Assembly: GCF_013201685.1 (NCBI RefSeq)
Contig: NZ_CP053844.1
Span: 1,488,001 to 1,552,000, forward strand
Direction of reading: 5' to 3'
Source of the DNA: Campylobacter geochelonis
GTDB taxonomy: Bacteria > Campylobacterota > Campylobacteria > Campylobacterales > Campylobacteraceae
Length of the DNA stretch: 64,000 bases
In this document: positions 18,002 to 26,429 of the stretch, piece after piece
How positions within the stretch are numbered: the stretch's first letter is position 1
Layout of the letters: each line of letters opens with the position of its first letter
Made by a program: the position numbers and the translations under genes
The notes under the pieces: generated by a model
Databases searched by the model: none
What the model saw: only the letters and a program-made list of their open reading frames with translations
Told to the model about the DNA's origin: nothing

Positions 18002-18223
18002 TTATGATTTTTGCCCTTTAATAACAACAGCACCAGTCTTTTTTAATCCTTAGCTTACTACAACCGCCGTTTAAAGCCACATATCCACTAAAGCTAGTTT
18101 CTGTAGAGCCTTAACATAAACCAGTTCCAAAGTCTATTGTAGAACGACATCTCCATTGATATTGTTTTGTATAAATGGTGTAAAATCAATATTATTAATA
18201 TCTGTTTTAGCTCTATTATCCAT
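18002..18223 (-). pseudogene. short broken gene, function unknown
   Basis: ATG at 18223 opens M-D-N-R-A-K-T-D-I-N-N-I-D-F-T-P-F-I-Q, then the coding sense moves to other frames (S-T-I-D-F-G-T-G-L-C, stop, G-S-T-E-T-S-F-S-G-Y-V-A-L-N-G-G-C-S-K-L-R-I-K-K, then T-G-A-V-V-I-K-G-Q-K-S and a stop at 18002). At least two frameshifts and one stop break it. The C-terminal half with two cysteines is faintly like the globular end of a prepilin-type protein, but this is not secure. Confidence 0.45.
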
Positions 18224-18279
18224 TTTATTTCTGTTTATCTAATTTTTTGCAAGCATATTGCAAGCATGAAGTCAAAAAA

Positions 18280-20469
18280 CTATAATTTGTTTACAAAAGC
18301 TAAAATATCTGTTTTCTCCTTTCCCAACATATGATCAGTAATGTCAATTGCCGGCTGAAAAATACTCATATTGCCCTCAAAATGATTAAATTCATTCAAC
18401 AAAGTTTTCTTTGTTGTAAGAAAAACTCTATTTTTTATATTATCACTATTTTTACTATTTTCAGGAAAAGCTTTTGAGATTATCTGTCCAAGTTGCTTAG
18501 CTCCACTCTTACTTTCAGTATCTATGTTATACTTTGACACTAATTTTTTCTCTATCAATAATCTTAAAAACAAATAAGTAAATGAATGTACTAGTGTACG
18601 ATTTAATAATGGATATTTCTCTTTATCAACAATTTCCTTTCCATCAACAGTTTTATTCAACATATCATCAACATTTACTTTATAATTATTAGGAATTATA
18701 TTATTCTTATTCCCGAATAACTTTATATAACATTCTGCTATATCAACTGTATTTGTTTTATATCCATGCATTAATTGAGTTAGATTTTCTTTAATATCAT
18801 TATCATTAATCATTGTTGAATATCCTCTCATAAAAGGAATTAACGAAATCAAAAATAATTCTACATCTTTTATATGTTCATAAATCTTTTCTCTAAATGT
18901 TTTTAACAGTTCATCAAGGTTAATAAGCATATCACGTTCATCAGAATTTAATGCTATAAACCCATTTTCTTCATTCTCTGTGTTATTGAATAAAAATAAC
19001 CTAAAGCATTTTTTCAATTGTCCATCTAAAAGTCTTAATAGATCTACATTATGAGTCAAAATAACCCTTTTCTTATTCTGTAATATCTTAACTATTGCAT
19101 AAGCTATTTTATTTTTATAAATAGAATCAAAGCTAGAAATAGGATCATCTAGTATTATAATTGGTTTGTCAGAGTTTTTTGCTTTCAAAAATTCAAATGT
19201 TAATGATAGAAAATTTTGTTCTCCTGAACTTAATGGCAATTCTTCTCTGTTAATCCCAAGAAAATCTTTATTCTCTAAAACAATTTTTATATTTTTCTTA
19301 TCATCTCTAATTATCTGCAGTTTCTTACTCATATTGTTACTAATAATCTGCTCAATATATAAAAAATCTTCCTCTGTGATATCTGGCTTCTGATTTATCA
19401 ATTTTTGATATTCTTCATTTTTTATCTTTATATCAGAAGATTTATAGAGTTGCACCAATTCCTTAATTGCCTTGTTTGCAAATATATTCTTATGTTCTTT
19501 AATAGACTTCTTGAGTAACAAAACATCACTCAAATTTCCTGTTTCAATTGCTCCTAGCATAATATCTTTTATTCTAAACGGTTCTTTTTCACTTACATTA
19601 GCAATTATCTTTTCAACAATTTTTTTAGTTTTTGCATCTAATGTCTTTATAATCTCTTCCTTGTTTTTGGATTTTTTACTTAATAAATTTTCATAATCAA
19701 TTTCATTTGAATCACAAACTATGCACTGGTCTTTGTAGCTGAAGCGTGAAAGTATCTTTATGGCTTCTGTATTTTCTTCTATCTCCTTTATATGAGAATT
19801 ATTAGATAACTTATTTGTATCTATCGTTTCAATTTCAATAATAAGAGGATTCTTTTCTGATAAATCAGAAATAATATAATCTAACTTATCTTGTTCATAG
19901 TCATGAATGGTTATTTGAGTATGCTTTTCAAATTCCAAAATATAGGCATCCACACCAGTTTTAGTCCCTTTACTTCTGTTATTCATTAAATCTTTAATTA
20001 TATTTTGAACACTTGCCCATTCAGAAAAGCAATCTATAGATTTATTACTGCTTGAAGATACATTGTAATTGTTTTTTAAAATAGAAATGCTTTCAGTGCA
20101 AAGTCTATTATATTCATTTTCTATATACTCCTGTAATTCAAATTCTTTTTTTATGTTGTCTCCTAATAAAAAATCTTTAGTTTCTCCTTGTATGATATTT
20201 CTGTTATTTTGATCGTTTATCACAAAAAATTGAGAACCATCCGTATATTCTTCTCCACCATAAGTATACTTTACTTTTGTTCCCTTTTCGGATGATAAAA
20301 CCTTTACTAAACTTGTTTTACCAGTTCCATTAGGACCATAAATTACAGAAATTCCTTCTCTGGAAAAATCTATTTCATTATTTCTAATAAGCTTTTTATA
20401 ATCTGATACAAAAATATCTTCATTTTCAATGTTTTCAAAAATAATCTTCTCCACTTTCATTCCTCCCAT
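18280..20469 (-). CDS. SMC/RloC-like ATPase with hinge CxxC, third gene of the restriction cassette
   Basis: 729 residues. An ABC/SMC-type head is split by a helical hinge: Walker A GPNGTGKT at 45-52; a long charged helical region (about 105-400) with C-I-V-C at 249-252 in the place of a Rad50/RloC zinc hook; signature LSSGEQ at 413-418; Walker B IIILDDP at 437-443; H-loop T-H-N at 472-474. The last 250 residues form a separate domain I cannot name. The architecture resembles the AAA_13 group that includes the anticodon nucleases PrrC and RloC, but no nuclease motif is certain. Eleven bases separate it from the restriction gene. The ATG at 20469 has no ribosome site; GGGAGG lies seven bases before a GTG at 20454, which may be the real start. 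Confidence 0.85.
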   Translation of the reverse strand: MGGMKVEKIIFENIENEDIFVSDYKKLIRNNEIDFSREGISVIYGPNGTGKTSLVKVLSSEKGTKVKYTYGGEEYTDGSQFFVINDQNNRNIIQGETKDFLLGDNIKKEFELQEYIENEYNRLCTESISILKNNYNVSSSSNKSIDCFSEWASVQNIIKDLMNNRSKGTKTGVDAYILEFEKHTQITIHDYEQDKLDYIISDLSEKNPLIIEIETIDTNKLSNNSHIKEIEENTEAIKILSRFSYKDQCIVCDSNEIDYENLLSKKSKNKEEIIKTLDAKTKKIVEKIIANVSEKEPFRIKDIMLGAIETGNLSDVLLLKKSIKEHKNIFANKAIKELVQLYKSSDIKIKNEEYQKLINQKPDITEEDFLYIEQIISNNMSKKLQIIRDDKKNIKIVLENKDFLGINREELPLSSGEQNFLSLTFEFLKAKNSDKPIIILDDPISSFDSIYKNKIAYAIVKILQNKKRVILTHNVDLLRLLDGQLKKCFRLFLFNNTENEENGFIALNSDERDMLINLDELLKTFREKIYEHIKDVELFLISLIPFMRGYSTMINDNDIKENLTQLMHGYKTNTVDIAECYIKLFGNKNNIIPNNYKVNVDDMLNKTVDGKEIVDKEKYPLLNRTLVHSFTYLFLRLLIEKKLVSKYNIDTESKSGAKQLGQIISKAFPENSKNSDNIKNRVFLTTKKTLLNEFNHFEGNMSIFQPAIDITDHMLGKEKTDILAFVNKL

Positions 20470-20480
20470 AACTACAAATA

Positions 20481-22472
20481 CTATACTTTATACTCACCAG
20501 TAGACTCTTTTAATAAATCCCCATGCCAATTCAAAGTTTGCAGAGGATCTAAATCCATTTCATGATATTTGTCAAACACTTCATACAGATACTTGTATTT
20601 GACCTTATTTTTAATTATCTTCTTAAGAGAATCTGTATCCATTGAAATAATCTTCATTCCTGTGATGGTTTCTTCATCTCTAGCATATGGAATTATCTTT
20701 CTATATCTAAAATCTGAGATTACATTTTTATCCAAGTATGTGCTTACAAATAGGCTATAATCAAACTGATTATTAAATCTAATCCTATAATCGCCTAAAT
20801 GTCTTGAAACAGGCTCCATTTCCATTCTTCTTTGATTATTTCCATCTGCAAGAGTTGCTTCAAGCAATAATGAATGTTTCGGATAAGAAGTACACGCTTC
20901 ATATTTATATATAATATCTGCATAGCCTCCAGCTGCGTGGGTCTTTGGCAACAAATTGGCTTCTAATGATAATTTCATGAAATCCAAAATATTCCCCTGT
21001 CTTTCACTCACTTTATACCATATAATTCCCAAAACATATTCAAATATAGTTGGTATTGCAGCCTCATCTGTAACAAGTTCTTCAATTCTTTTATCATCAC
21101 GTTTCTCAAAGCAATTGAGTAGCTCTATAAGCACAGAGTCATTAAATTTCTTATCAATCAAAGTATTGAACCTTCTGTATCTTTCATCATTTACGTAAGT
21201 TGCTGCTTGTTCAGGACTCTTTATGGTTATTCCTAAATCTTTACTTAATGCAGAATATACTTTGCCCATATCTAACTCGAATGCTCTTGATATAGTTTCT
21301 AATGGAACATCTACACTGAGATTATCGTCTCTACTAAATGTCTCTGTATACAGGACTTCAATAATCTCTTTAAAATAATATTTTGGAATCATATCCAGCT
21401 TAACCATGCGATCTTCGAAAATTAGAGTATCTGTAATATTAAAATATCTTCTATTTAAATCAAAATAATCAGATAAAGTTGCCATTGCTTTAAAAACATG
21501 CAAATATTTGAAAAACACTTCTTTTAGTTCTGTCTCATTTTTACAGTTTATAAATGGGCATTGTTTGTGAATTGAAGATTTCCCATTTTTTCTTACAACA
21601 CCGATATTGTTTGTCTTGAATAGTAAACTTCTCCACAATATTCCTGGCTTTTGATTTATATTCTTTGCAGAGTTCAGTAACGATTCATAATCACTTTTCC
21701 CATCAAGGAATATATTCTTTATGGACTGATACAATTTATAATAAGGCTTATCATAATTCCGACTTTTACGATTCATCCCAACTAGACATATCAAATTTTC
21801 ATCAACATCAGAGGCTATAAATTCTTCCCTAGCAAGTTTATAGTTATCCATTTGCATAAGACTCTTATAAATTATTTCTTCTGGCGAAATTTCACCTTCT
21901 CTATATAATTTAATACCTGAGATAATTTGCGTTTCACTCACGTCATCTCTAATCAATGGAACAAAATAAGTGAATTCATCATAGCTTAAAAATTCAAGTT
22001 CAGTCAGACACTTTATAACCGCAATAAAAGGTCTAACGATACTACCACTTACATCTATACTTGTTTTAAGTAGCTGTTTTAGATAGATAAAGCTATCTCT
22101 GTTAATATTAAACACATTATTGGTTTCAAAATCCCCACTGCTTGTTATTTTAAGCAGTTTTCTTCCTGCTTCTGTAACCAATCTATCTTCTGTAATTAAA
22201 CCAATATCAACTAAACCCGATGTTTTTTCTCTGGCATCTTTGTCCTTCCTTTTCGCATCACCTGTCAAGAAGGCTTTGTTTTTCATAAAATCATAATATT
22301 TTTCTTGCAATTCATTATTCCAATTCCAGTTAGATTTCTTTATGACTTCATTATAAAACTCATCAAGAAGCAATAATTGCGCCTCGATTTTTAAATTTAA
22401 TTTTGCAGTTCTAAAACTTGTAGTTCCTATAACCCAGCAAAAACTTTGATATGGAATACTTTTATTAGCCAT
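20481..22472 (-). CDS. AlwI-family type II (type IIS) restriction endonuclease
   Basis: 663 residues. The N-terminus (S-F-C-W-V-I-G-T-T-S-F-R-T, then K-I-E-A-Q-L-L-L-L-D-E-F) is what I know from the AlwI restriction enzyme family; AlwI itself recognises GGATC and cuts outside it. A likely PD-(D/E)xK-type active site lies near residues 515-550 (G-G-Y-A-D-I-I...E-A-C and L-L-L-E-A-T-L-A-D). Its ATG directly follows the stop of the methyltransferase gene (TAA-ATG), with GGAGG upstream, so the two are translationally coupled. The actual recognition site of this enzyme is not known from the sequence. Confidence 0.82.
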   Translation of the reverse strand: MANKSIPYQSFCWVIGTTSFRTAKLNLKIEAQLLLLDEFYNEVIKKSNWNWNNELQEKYYDFMKNKAFLTGDAKRKDKDAREKTSGLVDIGLITEDRLVTEAGRKLLKITSSGDFETNNVFNINRDSFIYLKQLLKTSIDVSGSIVRPFIAVIKCLTELEFLSYDEFTYFVPLIRDDVSETQIISGIKLYREGEISPEEIIYKSLMQMDNYKLAREEFIASDVDENLICLVGMNRKSRNYDKPYYKLYQSIKNIFLDGKSDYESLLNSAKNINQKPGILWRSLLFKTNNIGVVRKNGKSSIHKQCPFINCKNETELKEVFFKYLHVFKAMATLSDYFDLNRRYFNITDTLIFEDRMVKLDMIPKYYFKEIIEVLYTETFSRDDNLSVDVPLETISRAFELDMGKVYSALSKDLGITIKSPEQAATYVNDERYRRFNTLIDKKFNDSVLIELLNCFEKRDDKRIEELVTDEAAIPTIFEYVLGIIWYKVSERQGNILDFMKLSLEANLLPKTHAAGGYADIIYKYEACTSYPKHSLLLEATLADGNNQRRMEMEPVSRHLGDYRIRFNNQFDYSLFVSTYLDKNVISDFRYRKIIPYARDEETITGMKIISMDTDSLKKIIKNKVKYKYLYEVFDKYHEMDLDPLQTLNWHGDLLKESTGEYKV

Positions 22473-24641
22473 TTACTCATTCCTCCAATCAACTGGGTAA
22501 TTAGTAATTAAAACTTCTTCAGATATACTATTCTTATTTTTTCTGTGATAGTTGCTATTTGAATAACTTTTATTCAAACGGTTGCAGTAATACCCCTTAC
22601 TTTCAATCCAATTATATAAAATATCATTTTTTTTATTTTTACTTTCCAAAACATTAGACAAAGCAAACCTAAAACCTTTTTCGTTGGCTTCATCCAAAAA
22701 TTCAAGTAAAGCTTTTTCCTCTAGTTCAGTCCACATTCCATTTTCATTATATGTTGCATTTGTAATCAAATAAGGAGGATCGCAATAAATAAAAGTCTCA
22801 TTAGAAAAATCATCTAACAAAATCTCCCTAAAATCCTTCTTCATGAACTGGACATCTTTGCTTTTTAATTCCTCAGAAAATAGAACAAGCTTACTTCTCA
22901 TTTTAGAATTAAAATCTCTCTTCCCTACAGGAAGATTAAACAATCCTTTTCGATTAAAACGAATTTGATTATTAAAAGAGAAAACTATCAATACATATAA
23001 CATTGAGTAATCTATTTCTCCACCAAGGACTTTATCGTTAAAATCATCTCTTAACTTGAGAAATCTTTTTTTATTATATTCAGCTAAGCCTTTACTGCTA
23101 TCACAATCATAATAAGAATATCCATATAAAGATGTGTTAGATAAAGCATATCTATCAATAATATTATCTATTTGTTTTAATAAAATGTTAGTATCAGTGT
23201 CTTTTATAAATTTAATTAAATCTATCAGTTTTTCATTTAAATCATTAAAAATAACCTTTGAAGAAGATGAATTTATCCCAATATTTCCTCCTCCAGCAAA
23301 TAAATCTAAAAACACTTCCTTTTCAACAAATAAAGGTTGCAGCTGTTCCAATAATTTAAATTTTCCACCTGTATAATTAAAGGGACAAGATATTTTCATT
23401 TTCTTCTTTTTTTCGCTAAATACTTCGCATAAAAATAATCTTTCTTTGTTATCCTTTATATCTGATTTTCCAGTCGAAAAACTCTTATAATCCGATTCAA
23501 ATATAGCAACTTCCCCCTTTTTGCTAAGAATTCTCACAATATCTTCATCTGATATTTTCGCATTCGACCTATCATTCCCCTTATCAGACATATTGTTATA
23601 TGAAAGCAAGATATACTTTGTATCAGCATTTTCAATAAGTTCCTCAAAGGCTTTTGTAGCTGTAATCATGCAGTAATCGCTTTTAAGTAAAGTCCTATCC
23701 ATCTTTCTTGCAATCCCATAAACTTCAGGTTTTTCCCATCTTGCTACATTTTCAAGTAAATGATATGCATCACAATACTGTCTTGAATTATACGGAGGAT
23801 CCAAGTACAACAAATCACCCTTAATACTTTTTATCAGCTTATTTGAATCAAGGTTATAACAAGTATTATTAGAATTTATCGTTTCTTCAGGTAGCAAAAC
23901 ATTCAACACTAAAGTTTTTTCAAAGTCGGCATTTTTTCTATATGCATCATAATGTCCAACAGTATTTGCAATCTTATCCATTGCATATAGAAGTGATGTA
24001 ATCAAAATCGCATATTCCTTAAAATTTATTTCTTTGTTTTTATATTTTACTTCTATATCTTCTCTTATATATCCTATCTTGCTACAATCATCAGCAGAAA
24101 AGAATGTATCTGCGAAATTTTCTCGCATATAATTATTTTCTTTTGTTTTAACTTGATTATAGTCGTATATAAGCTCAACTATCTTTTTGCTTGAATATTT
24201 TTCATATCCAAACCATGCATAATTGGAAATATAATTGCTATACAGCAAATCATTTGTGATAAGCATTTTATCCTTAAAAGTATTTGCAACTGCACCGGTT
24301 CCGCTAAAGATGTCAATAACAATATTTACACCTTTACAATTTTCATCAACTGTTTTTCGTATAAAATCAGAAAGGGAATATTTATTTCCTAAATATCTTC
24401 TATTATTTATGAATGACTGTTTTAAGCCTAATTTAGATATCAATGAATCTATATTTTCTTTATCTTGTGAACCATCTATATGCAAAACTTTTTTTATAGT
24501 TTCAACTGTACTTTCATCCCAGAAATATCTTCCTGTTTCGCTTCTCGGAATTAAAATGTTTTCTTTATCTATTAATTTATATAAATATGACTTAGAAATA
24601 CCTAACTCTTTTATTACATCAGCAACATTGAGACCCGCCAT
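22473..24641 (-). CDS. fusion of two DNA adenine methyltransferases with an N-terminal helix-turn-helix
   Basis: 722 residues in three parts. Residues 1-55 form a MerR/excisionase-like helix-turn-helix (V-I-K-E-L-G-I-S-K-S-Y-L-Y-K-L-I). Residues 80-410 form a D12-class N6-adenine methyltransferase (RRYLGNK, DIFSGTGAVA, DPPY at 281-284). Residues 417-722 form a second complete one (FNYTGGKFKLLEQL, DLFAGGGNIG, DPPY at 621-624). The second half begins M-K-I-S-C-P-F-N-Y-T-G-G-K, like the start of a free-standing enzyme. Two enzymes are needed to protect both strands of an asymmetric site. Upstream in-frame codons to 24662 hold the AAGAAGGA ribosome site, so ATG at 24641 (or 24644) is the start. 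Confidence 0.9.
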   Translation of the reverse strand: MAGLNVADVIKELGISKSYLYKLIDKENILIPRSETGRYFWDESTVETIKKVLHIDGSQDKENIDSLISKLGLKQSFINNRRYLGNKYSLSDFIRKTVDENCKGVNIVIDIFSGTGAVANTFKDKMLITNDLLYSNYISNYAWFGYEKYSSKKIVELIYDYNQVKTKENNYMRENFADTFFSADDCSKIGYIREDIEVKYKNKEINFKEYAILITSLLYAMDKIANTVGHYDAYRKNADFEKTLVLNVLLPEETINSNNTCYNLDSNKLIKSIKGDLLYLDPPYNSRQYCDAYHLLENVARWEKPEVYGIARKMDRTLLKSDYCMITATKAFEELIENADTKYILLSYNNMSDKGNDRSNAKISDEDIVRILSKKGEVAIFESDYKSFSTGKSDIKDNKERLFLCEVFSEKKKKMKISCPFNYTGGKFKLLEQLQPLFVEKEVFLDLFAGGGNIGINSSSSKVIFNDLNEKLIDLIKFIKDTDTNILLKQIDNIIDRYALSNTSLYGYSYYDCDSSKGLAEYNKKRFLKLRDDFNDKVLGGEIDYSMLYVLIVFSFNNQIRFNRKGLFNLPVGKRDFNSKMRSKLVLFSEELKSKDVQFMKKDFREILLDDFSNETFIYCDPPYLITNATYNENGMWTELEEKALLEFLDEANEKGFRFALSNVLESKNKKNDILYNWIESKGYYCNRLNKSYSNSNYHRKNKNSISEEVLITNYPVDWRNE

Positions 24642-24681
24642 CATTATTCCTTCTTGCCACATTTTTATCTATTAAGTAGAC

Positions 24682-24690
24682 ATTATAGCA
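24682..24690 (-). promoter_or_regulatory. extended -10 promoter of the restriction-modification cassette
   Basis: On the minus strand TGCTATAAT (24690-24682) is an extended -10 box about 40 bases before the methyltransferase start. No good -35 is seen, as expected for an extended -10 type. It is the only clear promoter found for the three cassette genes, which are spaced at 0 and 11 bases. The methyltransferase helix-turn-helix could bind here, but that is inference. Confidence 0.55.
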
Positions 24691-24726
24691 TATTTTTCCT
24701 GTTTTTTCTATATTTTTAGTAAAAAA

Positions 24727-24747
24727 TACGATGCTAATTGCATCGTA
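24727..24747 (-). terminator. hairpin bordering the cassette
   Basis: TACGATGC (24727-24734) pairs with GCATCGTA (24740-24747) around TAATT. On the minus strand it is followed by a run of T, so it would stop transcripts coming from the ankyrin side and insulate the cassette. Confidence 0.65.
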
Positions 24748-24786
24748 AAAACCAAGCATGTCATTTATAATACTCTCCATTTATTA

Positions 24787-24981
24787 CTATAACTCCATAT
24801 CGTTATTCATACTATGACTCCGCTCAATTTTTTTATCTATTTTTCTTTTATGTTTCTTTATCACATCAATAACCGATTCCTTTTTCTTTTCAGTTTTATT
24901 TCTGTCAAGATAATCATTCATATTAACTTTCAAATGTTTCAACTCCTCATACTTTGCAGATAATGAGTTATGCTTCTTGAT
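24787..24981 (-). pseudogene. remnant of a lysine-rich gene, possibly a mobilization protein tail
   Basis: Open frame of 64 codons ending in TAG at 24787. It follows a perfect AAGGAG site, but the expected start codon reads ATC (24979-24981), so it is probably dead. Sequence: K-K-H-N-S-L-S-A-K-Y-E-E-L-K-H-L-K-V-N-M then N-D-Y-L-D-R-N and many lysines. This style is like the C-terminal tails of relaxase/mobilization proteins of Gram-positive mobile elements, but the match is by impression only. Confidence 0.35.
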
Positions 24982-25010
24982 TATATACTCCTTTTTGAAT
25001 TTATTTATTT

Positions 25011-26216
25011 TTAGTTTTTATTTTTATTTTTATTTTTATTTTTATCTGTTAAATTTGAGTTAGACTTACTTGAGTTTTTATCAAGGTAAATCACCTTAGA
25101 TGGGTTATTCTTGTTTCTATTAATGAAAGAATCTACTGCATAGTTTTTGCTATAATCATTTGCATAGTTTATATATGCTTTTGTATCTTTAAAAGTTCCA
25201 TTTTCATCAGAGCAATGCTTTGTATAATTTTCTAAATGCTTGATTTTTTGAACTATACCTTTTTTTATATAGTCTTGTTGTAAGTCATATCTTAATTTAT
25301 AACCTCTATAGCATTTCTCATACGCCTCTTTTAGTTGCTCTTTTGTAGGTTGTCCAGGGACATTGTATTTAAGCATAAGTTCTAGCATAGGTTCGTAGTT
25401 GTCATATTCTGTTATCTTTTTATAGCAATCAACTGCGTATTTATTAGAACCCCAACTGCATTCAGTTGGCTTATATCCACTTTCTAAAACAACTTTTGCT
25501 GTGTCATATAAATTTGAATAAACTATGTATAAAAAAGGATTTAAACCATCACCATATCTACCTTCTCCGCACTTAAACAGAGTTATTCCTGTTTCATAAC
25601 CTATCTGCATATCATAGTTATTTATAATAATCTTATCTATCTGTCTATAGAAACTAGCTACTCCTGCACCATACATTTGAACCACTGGGGTTTCTTGCAT
25701 AGTTACATTATTATCAAGTAGAAATTTAACTGTGTTCGCAGAGTTTATGCTTATAGCATATGCTAGAGCATTTAGTTTATATCTATCTTTAATATGTAGG
25801 TTTGCTCCTATTTTATATAATTCCATTGTTGTATTTAAATCATTATAAAAAGAGCTATACATTATAGGAGTCTTTCCATCTACCATTTTAATATCCGCAC
25901 TTAGATTATGCTCTTTTAAAAAGTTTATAACTTTATAAGTGTCTTTTTCTTGTAGTGCATTTCTTAGTGGTATAAGAGTGGAATTTGTCTCCTTATCACA
26001 ATGGATATCAGAATAGCTAAACCCAAACTCATCAACCTCTTCTTGAGTTACATACTTACTAAGTCCTGGTATAGCAGAAACGTTTGTGTCTGAAGTGATT
26101 GTGAAGTTGGTTTGGTTGGTTAAATTTGGTAGTTGGTTGGTTTTATAAAGATATGCAAGTATAGTTATAAATATAACAGCTATGGTTATGATAAAATTTT
26201 TAGATGTTTGGTTCAA
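25011..26216 (-). CDS. membrane-anchored ankyrin-repeat protein
   Basis: 401 residues: N-terminal hydrophobic anchor (about 8-25), then ankyrin-like repeats between about 75 and 290 (for example D-G-K-T-P-I-M-Y-S-S-F...L-Y-K-I-G-A-N-L, then L-N-A-L-A-Y-A-I...V-K-F-L-L-D-N-N), then a polar region with four cysteines and a low-complexity tail of five K-N pairs. Probably periplasmic or envelope-anchored and involved in protein contacts; partner unknown. AAGGAC precedes the ATG. The tail is encoded by a six-base tandem repeat. Confidence 0.75.
   Translation of the reverse strand: MNQTSKNFIITIAVIFITILAYLYKTNQLPNLTNQTNFTITSDTNVSAIPGLSKYVTQEEVDEFGFSYSDIHCDKETNSTLIPLRNALQEKDTYKVINFLKEHNLSADIKMVDGKTPIMYSSFYNDLNTTMELYKIGANLHIKDRYKLNALAYAISINSANTVKFLLDNNVTMQETPVVQMYGAGVASFYRQIDKIIINNYDMQIGYETGITLFKCGEGRYGDGLNPFLYIVYSNLYDTAKVVLESGYKPTECSWGSNKYAVDCYKKITEYDNYEPMLELMLKYNVPGQPTKEQLKEAYEKCYRGYKLRYDLQQDYIKKGIVQKIKHLENYTKHCSDENGTFKDTKAYINYANDYSKNYAVDSFINRNKNNPSKVIYLDKNSSKSNSNLTDKNKNKNKNKN
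25014..25043. repeat. six-base tandem repeat at the 3' end of the ankyrin gene
   Basis: Five copies of a TTTTTA-type unit (reading the plus strand) encode five lysine-asparagine pairs just before the stop codon. Because the unit is six bases, copy changes would lengthen or shorten the tail without changing frame. Confidence 0.7.
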
Positions 26217-26304
26217 ATTTAGTCCTTATTTTATAAAGTTATGTTTTATACCTGTTTTTATATAGAAATTTACCTTGTAATTCTACATCAATGGAATTTA
26301 AATG

Positions 26305-26354
26305 CTCTTTAAATTTATGTTATTTTAATGATGTTTTAATATGAATTTAAAGAG
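26305..26354. terminator. long-arm inverted repeat in the ankyrin/LOG gap
   Basis: CTCTTTAAATT (26305-26315) and AATTTAAAGAG (26344-26354) pair perfectly across a 28-base AT-rich loop. It lies after the LOG gene and before the ankyrin gene on the minus strand, so it could act as terminator or as a leader structure of the ankyrin message. Purpose uncertain. Confidence 0.35.
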
Positions 26355-26400
26355 TGTTTAGATGTTGAATTTATGCTGATTTTAAATATATTTTAGTAGT

Positions 26401-26420
26401 ATCGCCTTTAAAAAGGTGAT
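26401..26420. terminator. short hairpin after the LOG-family gene
   Basis: ATCGCCTTT and AAAGGTGAT can form a nine-base stem with one wobble pair, nine bases after the LOG stop codon. No strong T run follows on the minus strand, so it is a weak terminator candidate. Confidence 0.4.
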
Positions 26421-26429
26421 TGTATTTTA

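Noticed and set aside
18280-20469. HEPN RNase motif R-T-L-V-H in the ATPase C-terminal domain
   Set aside because: HEPN needs R followed by four to six residues and H; here there are three, so the motif does not fit.
20481-22472. Assigning GGATC as the recognition site of the restriction enzyme
   Set aside because: Family membership alone does not fix the site; kept as a test, not a claim.
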